Source: Paracyclopina nana
Lineage: Eukaryota > Arthropoda > Copepoda > Cyclopoida > Cyclopettidae
DNA length: 64,000 bases
Direction of reading: 5' to 3'
NCBI GenBank assembly: GCA_019096065.1
Contig: JAGUCH010000008.1
Span: 6,639,001 to 6,703,000 of the forward strand
Shown: positions 50,927 to 60,775 of the stretch, piece by piece
How positions within the stretch are numbered: the first letter of the stretch is position 1
Layout: each line of letters opens with the position of its first letter
Notes under the pieces: model-generated
The model's input: the letters and a program-made list of their open reading frames with translations, nothing else
The model's database searches: none
What the model was told of the DNA's origin: nothing
Program-made: the position numbers and the translations under genes

Positions 50927-52677
50927 GCGAATTCTATCATACTATAAGAATAGAAGAAGACAGTCAAAAATACTTTACCTTTGGCATCGGAGACAAACTG
51001 TATAGGCCGAAATATTGCCTGGAAGGCGCGAAAGCTCTCCCAATACTATCATCTCAAATTTCCACACAGATTCCTAAATTGTCAAAAGGCTTGGCTTACA
51101 TTGATGATATTGCCATTCATGCCAACACCAAAGAGGAAATCAGAGAAAAAACTAGGTTACTGTTTCAAGACATTAGAATTGCTAACGCCTATGTATCACT
51201 CCCAAAGACACAACTTGAGAGCAGGGAGCTGAAATTTCTGGGATACCTTGTCAGTTCACTACCTACACCAGGAGATGATCCAGACATTCCCGTGGTCAGA
51301 TTCCGACCACTTTCAGACAAACTGAGAATCTTTGCGGATCCTAAACTTCCCACCAAACTCGTGGAATTGCAAAAGGTACTCGGCATGGTGGCTTTTTGTT
51401 CATCTTTTGTACATGGACTAGCATACATCTGCAGTCCCCTCTTTGCCATTGTCTCCCGACATAAGGATCTACCGAAAAATCAGGCAATCGAGTGGAAACC
51501 GGTGGAAGAGAGAGCCTTCAAACTGCTATGTCACAAAATGAAGTCGATGGAACAGCTCTGCGTCATCCCAGAAAATGCGGAGTTGACATTCATTGTTGAT
51601 AGCAGTACAGTAGGCGTGGGTGGAATAGTTCTTGCCCAATTTGGTAACGAGAAGAAAATCTGCCGATTCTTCTCAAAACGATTCCCCAGTTCTTTCATAC
51701 GAAACCAAAGTGCTTTCGCAAAAGAAACTTTTGGACTGTTGACATTTCTCACAAAGTTTCACAGGGAAATATTGCTTGCAAAATCAGTTGTGGTCATCAA
51801 TGATTGTCGATCACTCATTGCTTTATTGGTCAAAGCCTCAGCAAGTGCCAATCTCATCTACAGCCGCTGGATTTTTGTGATCAGCAGTTTCAATGTGACC
51901 TTCCAACATAACTCCCGAGTTGACACACTTGCTGCTGATTACTTGGCTAAAATTTATGAGGATGAAGCACCTTGCTCACTTGAACATCTTGGCAAATATG
52001 CCTACAAGAAACTTGCCAAGCATCAAGTCAAAACCGACATTTTGGAAGAAGGAAAGACATACCGCATCGAAGAATTGAAGCAAATGATCACTGATCAGGA
52101 TCCCTTGGAAGAGCATCCACCCTCCTGTTCAGGATGCATGGAAGAAGAAAAGCTCAAAAAGTGTAGTGCAAGCTCGTGCAAAGACTTTAATTCTGAATTT
52201 GAACTTGAAGAGATTTCAGGTGACACGCTTGGAGAGATCATTTCTGGTTTTCAGGACATTTATATGCCACCGGAAACATTCTCGCCATCAGACATACCTT
52301 GTTCCAGGTCCAACGTGTTTATTGAAAGTCTTGAGGAATACAGCCTTCACAGCATCATCAGTGCGCAAAATGAAGATGAAGAGCTAAGCAAAGTTAAACA
52401 AGAATTGTTGACTTGTGCAGTCACACCTGAACGCTTGTCGCGATTATGTCTATACAAAGGTGTGATCCTCACCAGGAAGAAGGACAAAACAGCTGGAGCC
52501 AAGTTGTCAAATCTACAAATTGTCTTGCCTCGACCTCTGATCACCCGACTCACATTTTCGAGCCATCACAACATGGGCCACCCGAGTGCTAAAAGATGCT
52601 CTGAAATAATCTCAAAGCATTATTTTAGCCCAGATGCATCCAGAATTGTGAAAGAAATCACAAATGCATGTCTTTAG
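50917..52677 (+). CDS. pol: Pol of E4, part 2 (RT, RNase H, integrase zinc region)
   Basis: In the frame entered at the G-run: ASVDLSEFYHTI, YIDDI of RT, RNase H (IVDSSTVGVGGIV, INDCRSL), then integrase HHNMGHPS. The frame is stopped by TAG at 52675-52677, which occupies one of the two positions between the cysteines of the CxxC zinc motif (CL*C). The coding frame continues beyond the TAG without shift. Confidence 0.83.
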   Translation: MDLSEFYHTIRIEEDSQKYFTFGIGDKLYRPKYCLEGAKALPILSSQISTQIPKLSKGLAYIDDIAIHANTKEEIREKTRLLFQDIRIANAYVSLPKTQLESRELKFLGYLVSSLPTPGDDPDIPVVRFRPLSDKLRIFADPKLPTKLVELQKVLGMVAFCSSFVHGLAYICSPLFAIVSRHKDLPKNQAIEWKPVEERAFKLLCHKMKSMEQLCVIPENAELTFIVDSSTVGVGGIVLAQFGNEKKICRFFSKRFPSSFIRNQSAFAKETFGLLTFLTKFHREILLAKSVVVINDCRSLIALLVKASASANLIYSRWIFVISSFNVTFQHNSRVDTLAADYLAKIYEDEAPCSLEHLGKYAYKKLAKHQVKTDILEEGKTYRIEELKQMITDQDPLEEHPPSCSGCMEEEKLKKCSASSCKDFNSEFELEEISGDTLGEIISGFQDIYMPPETFSPSDIPCSRSNVFIESLEEYSLHSIISAQNEDEELSKVKQELLTCAVTPERLSRLCLYKGVILTRKKDKTAGAKLSNLQIVLPRPLITRLTFSSHHNMGHPSAKRCSEIISKHYFSPDASRIVKEITNACL

Positions 52678-54027
52678 TGTGCAACACAAAAAATCAGGAC
52701 AAACTCAGACATTCCCATGGGCTGCTTGAGAAAACCAAAAAGACCCTTGGAAATGCTGTACATTGACTTTGCTCATTTTGACCCCATTACGCGAAACGGA
52801 ACGGAATATCAAAGTGTGCTCGTCATGGTTTGTCCCTTTTCACTCTACCAAATTGCCTACCCTGCTCGTAACCAAAAGACTGCGACCATCATCGACATTT
52901 TGAAGACCTCCATTCCACAAACACCAGGTCTAGATACCATCATCGCCGATAATCAAAGCAGTTTTGTATCGGCCCAAATGCGTGAATTCCTTCATCAAAA
53001 CAACATTGACCTAATTACCACCATTCCTTACTCCTCTCGATCCAACCTTGCTGAAAATGGAATTCGACTTTTAAGATCCTCTTTGAGATTACTTTGTGCC
53101 AAAAACAAAAGAAAGTGGATAGACAATCTGCATCAGGCTGTGCAAATGATCAACTCCATCAACCATTTGCCAGAACAGGCACAATTCAAAGGTTGGACTC
53201 CCTATTCCTTGGTCCATGGTGTCCCTAACCCTTTTGATCCTTTTGAAACCTTAACTTCACGCGAAGACACTGAGGAGCAGCGGCAAAAGATTCGTAATGT
53301 GATCGAAGATTTCAAACGAGCTAGAGCTGAGGCCATAGAAGCTCACATTGCGGCAAGACAACAAATGTCCAGAATTCAGAAACACAGCCTTGTTGTAATC
53401 AAGAAAACCCCAATCGAGCGAACAAGCAAGGATACAGCGCATTACCACTCAAAGCTTTTCCAAGTGGTGGACAGACGAAATCATTTGGTGAGAATCGTTG
53501 ATCCTGAGAAACCTGAAAAGGTATTCAGGATTAATGTAAATCATTGCAAGCCTGTCAACCGATTGCCAAGATCAATCTATGGTGATTTGGATGACCACCA
53601 AAAGGAATTGACAGGATATTTGCCTCCTGACACATCATCTTGTTCCTCAAGCACGACATCTTCCTCAGCTCAACCTGTTGTGCCCAAAACACCAATTATT
53701 CCTGCTTTGCCTGATCCAACACCATTGGTTACCAAACCTGCTGATCCTCCAGTTGATCAACACCCACAGGCAGAACAAGATAATAGGGCGAGATTGGCGG
53801 AACAAAACAAACATCTTTCAGATTCTCCCAAGAAATCACCAATGCGCAAACTTTTGTCAAGGGCACTCTCTTCATTAAAACGCTCTTCACCGAAAAACGA
53901 CAAAACTGTAACATCCCATCAATCCGCAATGGCTCCTTCAGAAACTCAAACCAATTCAGATTCATCTCGTTCAACAGAACATAATCAACGACCTCGACGA
54001 GGCCCCAAATTAGACTATGCTATCTGA
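52678..54027 (+). CDS. pol: Pol of E4, part 3 (integrase core and acidic/basic tail)
   Basis: Same frame as part 2 after the TAG. DDE core: YIDFAHFD, IADNQSS and LAENGIR; then a C-terminal domain and a Ser/Pro-rich tail with KLLSRALSSLKRSSPKND and RRGPKLDYAI at the end, matching features of E1 ORF3. An in-frame ATG at 52717 exists, but initiation there is unlikely. Confidence 0.82.
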   Translation, partial: CATQKIRTNSDIPMGCLRKPKRPLEMLYIDFAHFDPITRNGTEYQSVLVMVCPFSLYQIAYPARNQKTATIIDILKTSIPQTPGLDTIIADNQSSFVSAQMREFLHQNNIDLITTIPYSSRSNLAENGIRLLRSSLRLLCAKNKRKWIDNLHQAVQMINSINHLPEQAQFKGWTPYSLVHGVPNPFDPFETLTSREDTEEQRQKIRNVIEDFKRARAEAIEAHIAARQQMSRIQKHSLVVIKKTPIERTSKDTAHYHSKLFQVVDRRNHLVRIVDPEKPEKVFRINVNHCKPVNRLPRSIYGDLDDHQKELTGYLPPDTSSCSSSTTSSSAQPVVPKTPIIPALPDPTPLVTKPADPPVDQHPQAEQDNRARLAEQNKHLSDSPKKSPMRKLLSRALSSLKRSSPKNDKTVTSHQSAMAPSETQTNSDSSRSTEHNQRPRRGPKLDYAI

Positions 54028-55136
54028 CACAAAACTGGAAAGAAAATTGCAAAATGAAAAACCTGATGACACAAAACAGCATTATTTAACTGCCATTCTT
54101 ATGGATTTTTGGTTTTATGATGCTGTTTTCTTCTCATCTGCTTGGCTATACCTTAATTGCCCTATATCATTGTGTCAATTAAATATTACTTAATTTAATT
54201 AATATTTAACAGGGGGATGGGTAGGTAGTGTAGTAATTAATTTCTGGCTCATTTTTCTCAATTTTCGGCACTTAACGCTAAAAGCGTTCGCTTCGCGTAT
54301 TTGCGCCTTTATGACAGAACAGAAAAACATTAAAACACTATTTATTCATCGAAAACGCTCATAACTTTGCCAATATTTGTCCTAGAATACACCACAATAT
54401 GTCAAAATGACCAGAAAAGCGTGAGCTTTAAGCTCATGTTGTCGGCAACGCAGCCAAAGGTCACGTTTTTCCAATATTTCACAAAATAATGTTTAATGCT
54501 CCATTTTCATTGCAAAATTCTCCTAGTTCAATTCAATTCACGAAAATGAGGACTTAACAATTTTAATCTTAAATGCAAAATTGACAACTCCTCATTTTCT
54601 ATTGTTCATTTTCTGCTATTGTAGTAAAAAGTAGAGCTGGAGTCAAAATGGCGGAGGAATTCACAACAAAATAGTACTTTCAAAATTCACTCATATCTTC
54701 ACATGCCTCGTGGATTTCATGAGAAAACACAAATTACTCATCATGTTTATACCGAATTCAGCATAATTCATTCATTTTCCCAAGCATCTAGGATCCAGAT
54801 CAACATTTCAAAATTGTTACCATGCTCAAATAACGAATCTTCTGTCATAGGCGAAACCAGAACACAAAATTTTGGGCACTCTCTTCACTTCAAAATTAAT
54901 AAATTTTGAAATTCATCAAATAATTTTACATAATTTGTAATATTTAAAACATGTTGAATTTAAATATATAAATAACTCTAGTTTCACTAACAAAGCAGCT
55001 CAAAAATTGGGTGAATGAAGCCAGTCATGCTCCTAGTATGTTGGCTTGGGTTCAAATTTCGATCCATTGCCGACGACGGCCATCTTGAAAAATCAAAACA
55101 AAATCCATGGCTGAAGTTCTCAGCTTTTTCTGGCCC
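54028..55136. other. Non-coding stretch of E4 after pol
   Basis: AT-rich, no gene supported. A GGGGGATGGGT purine stretch at about 54211-54221 follows AT-rich sequence and could be an internal polypurine tract. The last part leads into a strong TATA box at 55137. Confidence 0.5.
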
Positions 55137-55144
55137 TATAAAAG
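55137..55144 (+). promoter_or_regulatory. TATA box of the 118-residue membrane-protein gene
   Basis: TATAAAAG in context CCCTATAAAAGGCC. The first ATG downstream of the expected start (about 55167) is that of the ORF at 55276. Confidence 0.65.
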
Positions 55145-55275
55145 GCCAACCTCGTGGTTTTCTGGCTGCATTCAAGTTTTCCCATCATCACGAGACCCAT
55201 TGCTGCCATTTTTACACCAGTTTGACCGCCATTTCATAGCCAAAGTCAAGGAGAAAAGGCCAAAAGCAGTTCATC

Positions 55276-55632
55276 ATGAAGGCTGTTGTGAATGCAAGCC
55301 TTGTGGATCTGGAGCAAATCTGTCAAAGCCAACAAATAAAGGCCACAGGAGGGTGCGAAACTGGCCTTGTCATTGGCCTAGTTCTCACCATCTTCATCAG
55401 CTCCTGCCTGATTTGCCTGTTCTGCTATTTGAGATCCAGTAGAAGGCCAATACCCTCTCATCAAAGGCCAAACAATCCAACTGTCATCCCACCACAAAGG
55501 CCACCCAGAAATCTTGCAGTTGATGAAGGCCATGAAGAAATCCACACCAATCTAGCCCTGACTCTGGAAGAAAGGCCAGCTGTTTCAGAACTTCATCAAC
55601 TCCCTAATATCACCTTTGAAGATTGCCTGTAA
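55276..55632 (+). CDS. Small single-pass membrane protein of E4 (118 aa)
   Basis: Short extracellular N-terminus with two cysteines, transmembrane helix at about 29-51 ending in CLICLFC (likely palmitoylated), Arg-rich stop-transfer, then a proline-rich cytosolic tail (IPPQRPPR). No classical signal peptide. It has its own TATA box and AATAAA (55782-55787). Its layout (TM, Cys cluster, basic then Pro-rich tail) resembles the antisense membrane protein of E1, without clear sequence similarity. Function unknown. Confidence 0.65.
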   Translation: MKAVVNASLVDLEQICQSQQIKATGGCETGLVIGLVLTIFISSCLICLFCYLRSSRRPIPSHQRPNNPTVIPPQRPPRNLAVDEGHEEIHTNLALTLEERPAVSELHQLPNITFEDCL

Positions 55633-57266
55633 GCCTGGCCTTTATCCCCTGTGACCTCTGCTCTTTCAAGGCCAAATCTTGGCCTTCACCTTGACCAAGT
55701 AAGGAGCCATGAGCTCCTTGTTTCCTATAACAATCATCAAGAATATCTGTGATTCCATAAATTAATCCTATGTAGAATTAATAAAAGAATAGCCAAGGCC
55801 ATTAATTGGCCTTTCTCAAACTCTTTTTGGCCTTTTCAATCAAGATTCAAGTGCCACTTTGAAGTGCCACTTCTTAATTAAGTTTTTATACTAATATTCA
55901 TGTAGGAAATGGGTCTCCAGCAGCACATCTTCCTTTGTCCATGGCCTTCATTTGGCCTTGCCTGACCTTTGTTTATCAATCCAAAATGTCACTACACTTT
56001 GCTGAATTCATACAAGACTTTTCAAAAGCTTACAAATTAAATTTGTCAAAAATCGTCAATTTGCGCTCATCGCGCTTTCCGCTCAGATCCGGATTCAAGA
56101 AAACTTGGCCAAAAATTTTTAAAACTTCAAAATTCAATATCTCGGCCATCTTTAGGAGTACAGCAAAGTGCTTTACACCATTGGAATCCTCCTGTCAAGC
56201 TCTATTCGACCAAGCCACTCAAATTCACGTGAATTGAAGTTCTAACTTCGACAACTGCAGAGTTGAAGTTGTTACTCCAATTCCAAAATGACCCTCCTGT
56301 CCAGTCAAAACTTGCTTGAGACCCATCACACAAAATAAGGGACATAAAAAGCTGCATAATTTAATTAAATCTGAAGAGAGTTTCCCAAAATCCTCATGAT
56401 TTGTGTTCTGCTTTTCATCATTAATCTAAAAGCATTTAACAATCAGCTCCAATTTTTCATAAAACCATCCTCTTCTCTTGGTGAATTCAGGAACCACCAT
56501 CAAACATTCCAGCTCTCTTCAATTACTAATAAGAAAAGTCAGTATTCAGAAATCAGGAACCGTTCATGCCTTTCAATTGCCTGATGCACCCATTTTTGGC
56601 ACACATCTCATGATACAGATCATCTTCTTGAAAGTCAGGAGTACAGAGCTTGCCCAGCAATGCAAAGAATGTTGCCATAAGCCTGTTGCCTCGGATCATT
56701 GCTGACTTTCAGGTGAAGATCATGGAATCTTGATCAACAAAATTGAAAATTCACTTCTTTCAATCTAAAACTTAACAAAAAAGATGCAGGACGTCGAGAG
56801 CTTTCAAATGACGTCGACCAAAGATCTGTAAGTCAACCCAGTCCAAAGTTATTCCTTGACGAGACTTAGGCGGCCTTTGCCAGCTTGAGCGGCCTTTACG
56901 ACCATCCCGGATGGCCTTCGTTTTGGTCTTCAACGCCAAACTCGGAATTTTGAGCGTCACCCAGACATGTGGGTACTCAAAATGCTCGAAATTATGAGCG
57001 GATCACAAAAGAGGGCTCAAATCCTTCGTAAATTTCGAATTATTTTTAACATATTTTTCATTCCAGGCATTTTCTTCTTATAAACGTGGTATCTTAAGCA
57101 TTTGCCCTTTTTCACTCAAAATTCGATAGGAAAATTTTACATAAAACTCACAAAACCTTTCTAAAGACTTGGATTTTCTGATCCATTTTTACTAAAGTTT
57201 CAAACAAAATCACCTTTGGGGGCAGTGCATAAGATATCATATTTTAAAGTAATTTTTGTTTTAAAC
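55633..57266. other. Poly(A) signal and spacer between sense and antisense genes of E4
   Basis: AATAAA at 55782-55787 ends the 118-residue gene. The region up to about 56160 is unusually rich in GGCC words. No further gene supported. The antisense genes are polyadenylated towards this spacer, so it is a convergent 3' region. Confidence 0.55.
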
Positions 57267-57272
57267 TTTATT
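57267..57272 (-). terminator. Poly(A) signal of the 142-residue antisense gene
   Basis: AATAAA on the minus strand about 43 nt after the stop codon at 57315. Confidence 0.65.
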
Positions 57273-57314
57273 CAAAATCAATCATAAAAACTCAAAAACT
57301 TATTTCCAATTTCC

Positions 57315-57743
57315 TCATTCCTCATTCTCCAGATTCATTTGGCCTGTGGCCATAATCAACAACTTCACTTCCTCAATCAAATGATTGATCTTCACCATTT
57401 CCTGGCTCAACACCATCTTCATCACTAAAGAGCCAAAGCATGCAAATGGAACCACCACAAACATGCTAATCAAAACCAATGCCATCATCTCCACCAGCAC
57501 CATCTGATTTCTTAGTGGAGAAAGACACTCATGAGGATCTCCAGAAACCTTCACTTCAGTTAACTGATCATGTTCAATTTCAGACTGCTCTTCAATCTTA
57601 ACTGGCCTCAGTGAAGTGGTAGCTATAACCTCATCTGGCTCTCTTACAGTCCACTCCAACTTGGCAGCATCCAACAAAGTAATGCCAAGCATGAACCAAA
57701 TTGCAAAAGCTCTCATCTTGTTGGCAGTGAAATAGTGTGACAA
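57315..57743 (-). CDS. Antisense small membrane protein of E4 (142 aa)
   Basis: Signal peptide best predicted from the second Met (57716: RAFAIWFMLGITLLDA), short acidic ectodomain with one Cys, a long hydrophobic transmembrane segment (about 82-110) and a C-terminal helix with heptad pattern (MVKINHLIEEVKLLI). Sits directly downstream of the antisense glycoprotein and has its own AATAAA. It could be an accessory subunit of the glycoprotein. No family recognised. Confidence 0.65.
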   Translation of the reverse strand: MSHYFTANKMRAFAIWFMLGITLLDAAKLEWTVREPDEVIATTSLRPVKIEEQSEIEHDQLTEVKVSGDPHECLSPLRNQMVLVEMMALVLISMFVVVPFACFGSLVMKMVLSQEMVKINHLIEEVKLLIMATGQMNLENEE

Positions 57744-57828
57744 GTGTCTGAATACTTCTGGAGCTCAAGTGCAACTGCAAATAGTCTTGGAGGAAAGGCA
57801 TCATAAAATCTTACAGTAAGCAACAAAC

Positions 57829-57834
57829 TTTATT
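57829..57834 (-). terminator. Poly(A) signal of the antisense glycoprotein
   Basis: AATAAA on the minus strand about 74 nt after the glycoprotein stop at 57908, upstream of the 142-residue ORF, so the two antisense genes are separable units. Confidence 0.65.
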
Positions 57835-57907
57835 TCTCTTTGTAGCTAGCAACTAATGGCTCTACTCACATTTTCATCTTATTGGCAATGCAAAAGAAAA
57901 ATTCAAT

Positions 57908-59647
57908 TTATGCTTTTCTTGGCTGAGGTAGTTGAACAGAATTCCCAGGGTGATTCAAGGACCTTGTTTCAAGCACATCTTGGATTTCATTGCTAATGGT
58001 CTCTCCTTTCTTGCATAGCCAGTTAATCAACTTTCTTCTTGACAACCACAATGCAATCAAAAATATCACTCCAAGAATCACTGAGCCAGCTATGATCCCA
58101 ATATTAATCAATAGTTCTTTTGTGGCACTATCTTGAAACATCAACTCAGAATGATGCTCAAAACTTCCTTCAGTGTTCCTCACATGAATGTCTTGGCCAC
58201 TAATGGAAAATTCCATGTCACAGCTAGTGAGTCTTGATCCAGATGATCTCTGAGTATTGATGGCACAACTTGACACACTCTTTGAGAAGAAAGGAGTGTG
58301 CAATGAGAGATCACTGGTCTCATAAATCATGAGATTGGCTGGATTATCCACTGAAATGGTAGGACAATCTTCTTCAACCTTGACCCCAATATGTAAGCTC
58401 ATACAGCAATCCTCTGTCAATCGGAAAAAACTCTTGGTATGCCCCATCTCAAAGCCACAATTCTCTGGGTGACTTTTCGAAAATGCAAATGTGTCAAAAA
58501 GCAGCCTTTTCCCATCACTGGTAGGCCTCACAGCCAATAACTGCTTTATCCAAATGTGATCCTCTGAGAGCTCCAAACACTTCAGCTTAGAGGAAGGCAC
58601 TGAGCTGATCTCACATGTAACTCCTGATAAGACCAACACATTCTGGTTGATCAGTTCAGTGTCCAAAAGAATCTCCATGGTAATATCTTGCAAGGTAACT
58701 GGAGATGTCAGCAAATCATGAACTGCCTCCAGATCTCCAGCTGAGTCCAGTGCCTCAAACAAAATAGCTGTTAGGGGAGCAAACCATTTAGGCATTTTCT
58801 GAACTCTCTTCTCAGCCAAATCCTCTTTTCTCCCCACCTTGACCATGCTGAATCCTTTGGCATAAAGGTGATCCAGATATGATTTCAAAGCCCTCTCCAC
58901 TTGTGCCACATCATAGAAGAACATTTTTGCCAGTTCTTGGGCATAATCATCATTTCCTCCCAGCAAAGAGCCAATTTTCACAGGAACCACACAGATCTGA
59001 TAGGTCCTTTTGTTCACATCAGGGATCTCTTTGTAGATTTCACTTTCCAAATCAACTCCCCTCAGTAATGAGTACTCACTCACCAGGAAGGATTTCAAGG
59101 TCTTGGGGCTTGGCTCAGCTGAAACTTGCCTCTTTTTCCTCAGAGTGAAAGTGATGTTTGGCTTGTCCAAGAAAGATAATCCATTGGGGTACACCAAATT
59201 TCCTCCCTTCAAGTCAATGTCCAAAAGCTGAATTTTCTCATTTTTTGGGGCCAGAATTTTTCTCAAAAAAGCCAATTCCTCTGAATTTGTGGGTGTGGGC
59301 AATACTCCCTTCAATTTTGAACATTCCTTCTGGGCATCCACATAAGTGGTCTCAATCAAAACAATCTGTTTCCCACTGAGCCATGGCAAAGCTTGTCTCT
59401 GTTGAAAACTCAAAGGAATAATTTCTAGCCTGGTGTTAAAAATTTCAATGTTTTCCTTTTGACCAATCAAAAATTCAGCATCTTCAATCAGCAAGCTGAT
59501 TACATCAATAAAAGTAGCAGGATTGAAGGGCACAAATGTCTCCTTCTTCTCATGACCTTTTCTCATTGGAATTTGACTAATTTTTCTAATTTCTGCAGAG
59601 ATGCTGCAGAACAATAGCAGACACAGAAAATTTTGTGTGAACTTCAT
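57908..59647 (-). CDS. Antisense envelope-like glycoprotein of E4 (579 aa)
   Basis: Signal peptide (1-18); residues about 108-165 resemble a C-type-lectin-like half domain (YVDAQKECSKLKGVLP...NSEELAFL); furin-type site RKKR at 170-173; a long cysteine-containing region; one transmembrane helix at about 512-535; tail of about 45 residues. Cleavage would give a receptor-binding-like N-terminal and a membrane-anchored C-terminal subunit, the classical Env plan, but the peptide after the cleavage is not clearly a fusion peptide. Unusually it lies antisense to gag-pol. Upstream on the minus strand, TCAGT at 59672-59668 and a weak TAATAG box fit a core promoter. Not clearly related to G1/G2. Confidence 0.78.
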   Translation of the reverse strand: MKFTQNFLCLLLFCSISAEIRKISQIPMRKGHEKKETFVPFNPATFIDVISLLIEDAEFLIGQKENIEIFNTRLEIIPLSFQQRQALPWLSGKQIVLIETTYVDAQKECSKLKGVLPTPTNSEELAFLRKILAPKNEKIQLLDIDLKGGNLVYPNGLSFLDKPNITFTLRKKRQVSAEPSPKTLKSFLVSEYSLLRGVDLESEIYKEIPDVNKRTYQICVVPVKIGSLLGGNDDYAQELAKMFFYDVAQVERALKSYLDHLYAKGFSMVKVGRKEDLAEKRVQKMPKWFAPLTAILFEALDSAGDLEAVHDLLTSPVTLQDITMEILLDTELINQNVLVLSGVTCEISSVPSSKLKCLELSEDHIWIKQLLAVRPTSDGKRLLFDTFAFSKSHPENCGFEMGHTKSFFRLTEDCCMSLHIGVKVEEDCPTISVDNPANLMIYETSDLSLHTPFFSKSVSSCAINTQRSSGSRLTSCDMEFSISGQDIHVRNTEGSFEHHSELMFQDSATKELLINIGIIAGSVILGVIFLIALWLSRRKLINWLCKKGETISNEIQDVLETRSLNHPGNSVQLPQPRKA

Positions 59648-60128
59648 GGCTTGATAGTAGGAAGCAAACTGAAAAACATGTTTTGGTATACCATCTATTA
59701 TCCAGCCATGACCTTGAACTTAAACTACGACGCAATATGCACTTCCTCCATTTAATAAAATAAAATGCATGGCCAAAATTTATCTCAAAATATGTACTTT
59801 TTACTTTATACAATTAATTTAATATGTTTTGCCAATTCAATGACTTCTATGTTTTTTTTTTTTTTAATTTGTAAGTCAAGAAAGAAGATTCATTTTTCAA
59901 TGAAGACACTGGAAAGATGTCTCGCTCTACGAGTAGTTTGTTAGAAAGCCCATGTGCACTGAAGTGATGAAAGGTTTTTTAGCTACAGGCATAAGGAGCT
60001 GCACCACATCATGAAATAAGCTGACAACAGACAATGAAGGGGGCCATTGTACTGTAACATGACAGCCTGGCCAATCTGATCTAAAGTGCACTATAAGTGG
60101 TTAGTAAAGAGCAAAAGTAGGGCGCGAG
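59648..60128. other. Promoter-proximal spacer of the antisense glycoprotein, up to the 3' LTR
   Basis: Contains the presumed antisense promoter and a 13-T run at about 59853-59865. The bases before the LTR (AGCAAAAGTAGGGCGCGAG) are only partly purine, so the polypurine tract is weak. No gene. Confidence 0.55.
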
Positions 60129-60775
60129 TGGAAAGGATGTAATCTCAAGATGTGAATAATGATTCTTTAGCTCTTTTCTAAATATTGTTAATTAATTTTG
60201 TAAGGGGTTCTCTCTGGAAAATTCCACTATACTGGGATTTGGGGATCTTTAGCTGTGTAGCAGTACTGTTGCTGCACAGGTGAACTTCCCTACAGCTCCA
60301 CTGTAGGGAGTTTTCCACAGAAAACCTCAGTCTGATTCTGTACCTTGCAGAGTGCAAAGAGAGAAAAATACAAGAGTGAAAATTACATCAGTGTTCCTTT
60401 GTTTAAAGTGTCTGATCTTTAAGCAGATCATCCTTTGTTGTCCCATCCTCAGGTGTATAGTCCAAGTGTGGCTCTGGGGGTTCAACAAGGCACACTCCTT
60501 TTCAGTGTTGGTTTGGGCCTAGTGCTGCGACTTAGGTTAATGAAGACCCAAAGTTTAGAGGTAGAGGCCAAACCAGAAAAGGTTTAGAGTGTGTTGGAGA
60601 TTTGGAAACACTGGCCATTATCGATGAAGAAAACAGGCATTCGTGGCTAGAACCTGCAAGTTGAGAATGAGGCTCATATGTGAAATACTGTAAGTACGAA
60701 TTTTGTATAAAGTACTATTTATAGGTTTGCACTTTTGAGTCTTTTATCACCACAGCAAAATCAAATTCATTTACA
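60129..60775 (+). repeat. 3' LTR of E4 (647 bp)
   Basis: Identical in length to the 5' LTR and with no mismatch noticed; followed by ACAGC and the E5 integrase continuation. Confidence 0.95.

Larger units (their letters stand above)
44845..60775 (+). mobile_element. LTR retroelement E4 (15.9 kb) with antisense glycoprotein
   Basis: 647-bp LTRs (44845-45491, 60129-60775) with no difference seen by eye, 5-bp duplication, a PBS of tRNA-Lys type, gag, pol in pieces, a small sense membrane-protein gene and two antisense membrane-protein genes before the 3' LTR. Distantly related to E1/E2 by Pol layout, protein tail and size. Very young by LTR identity, yet its gag-pol frames carry several interruptions. 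Confidence 0.92.
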
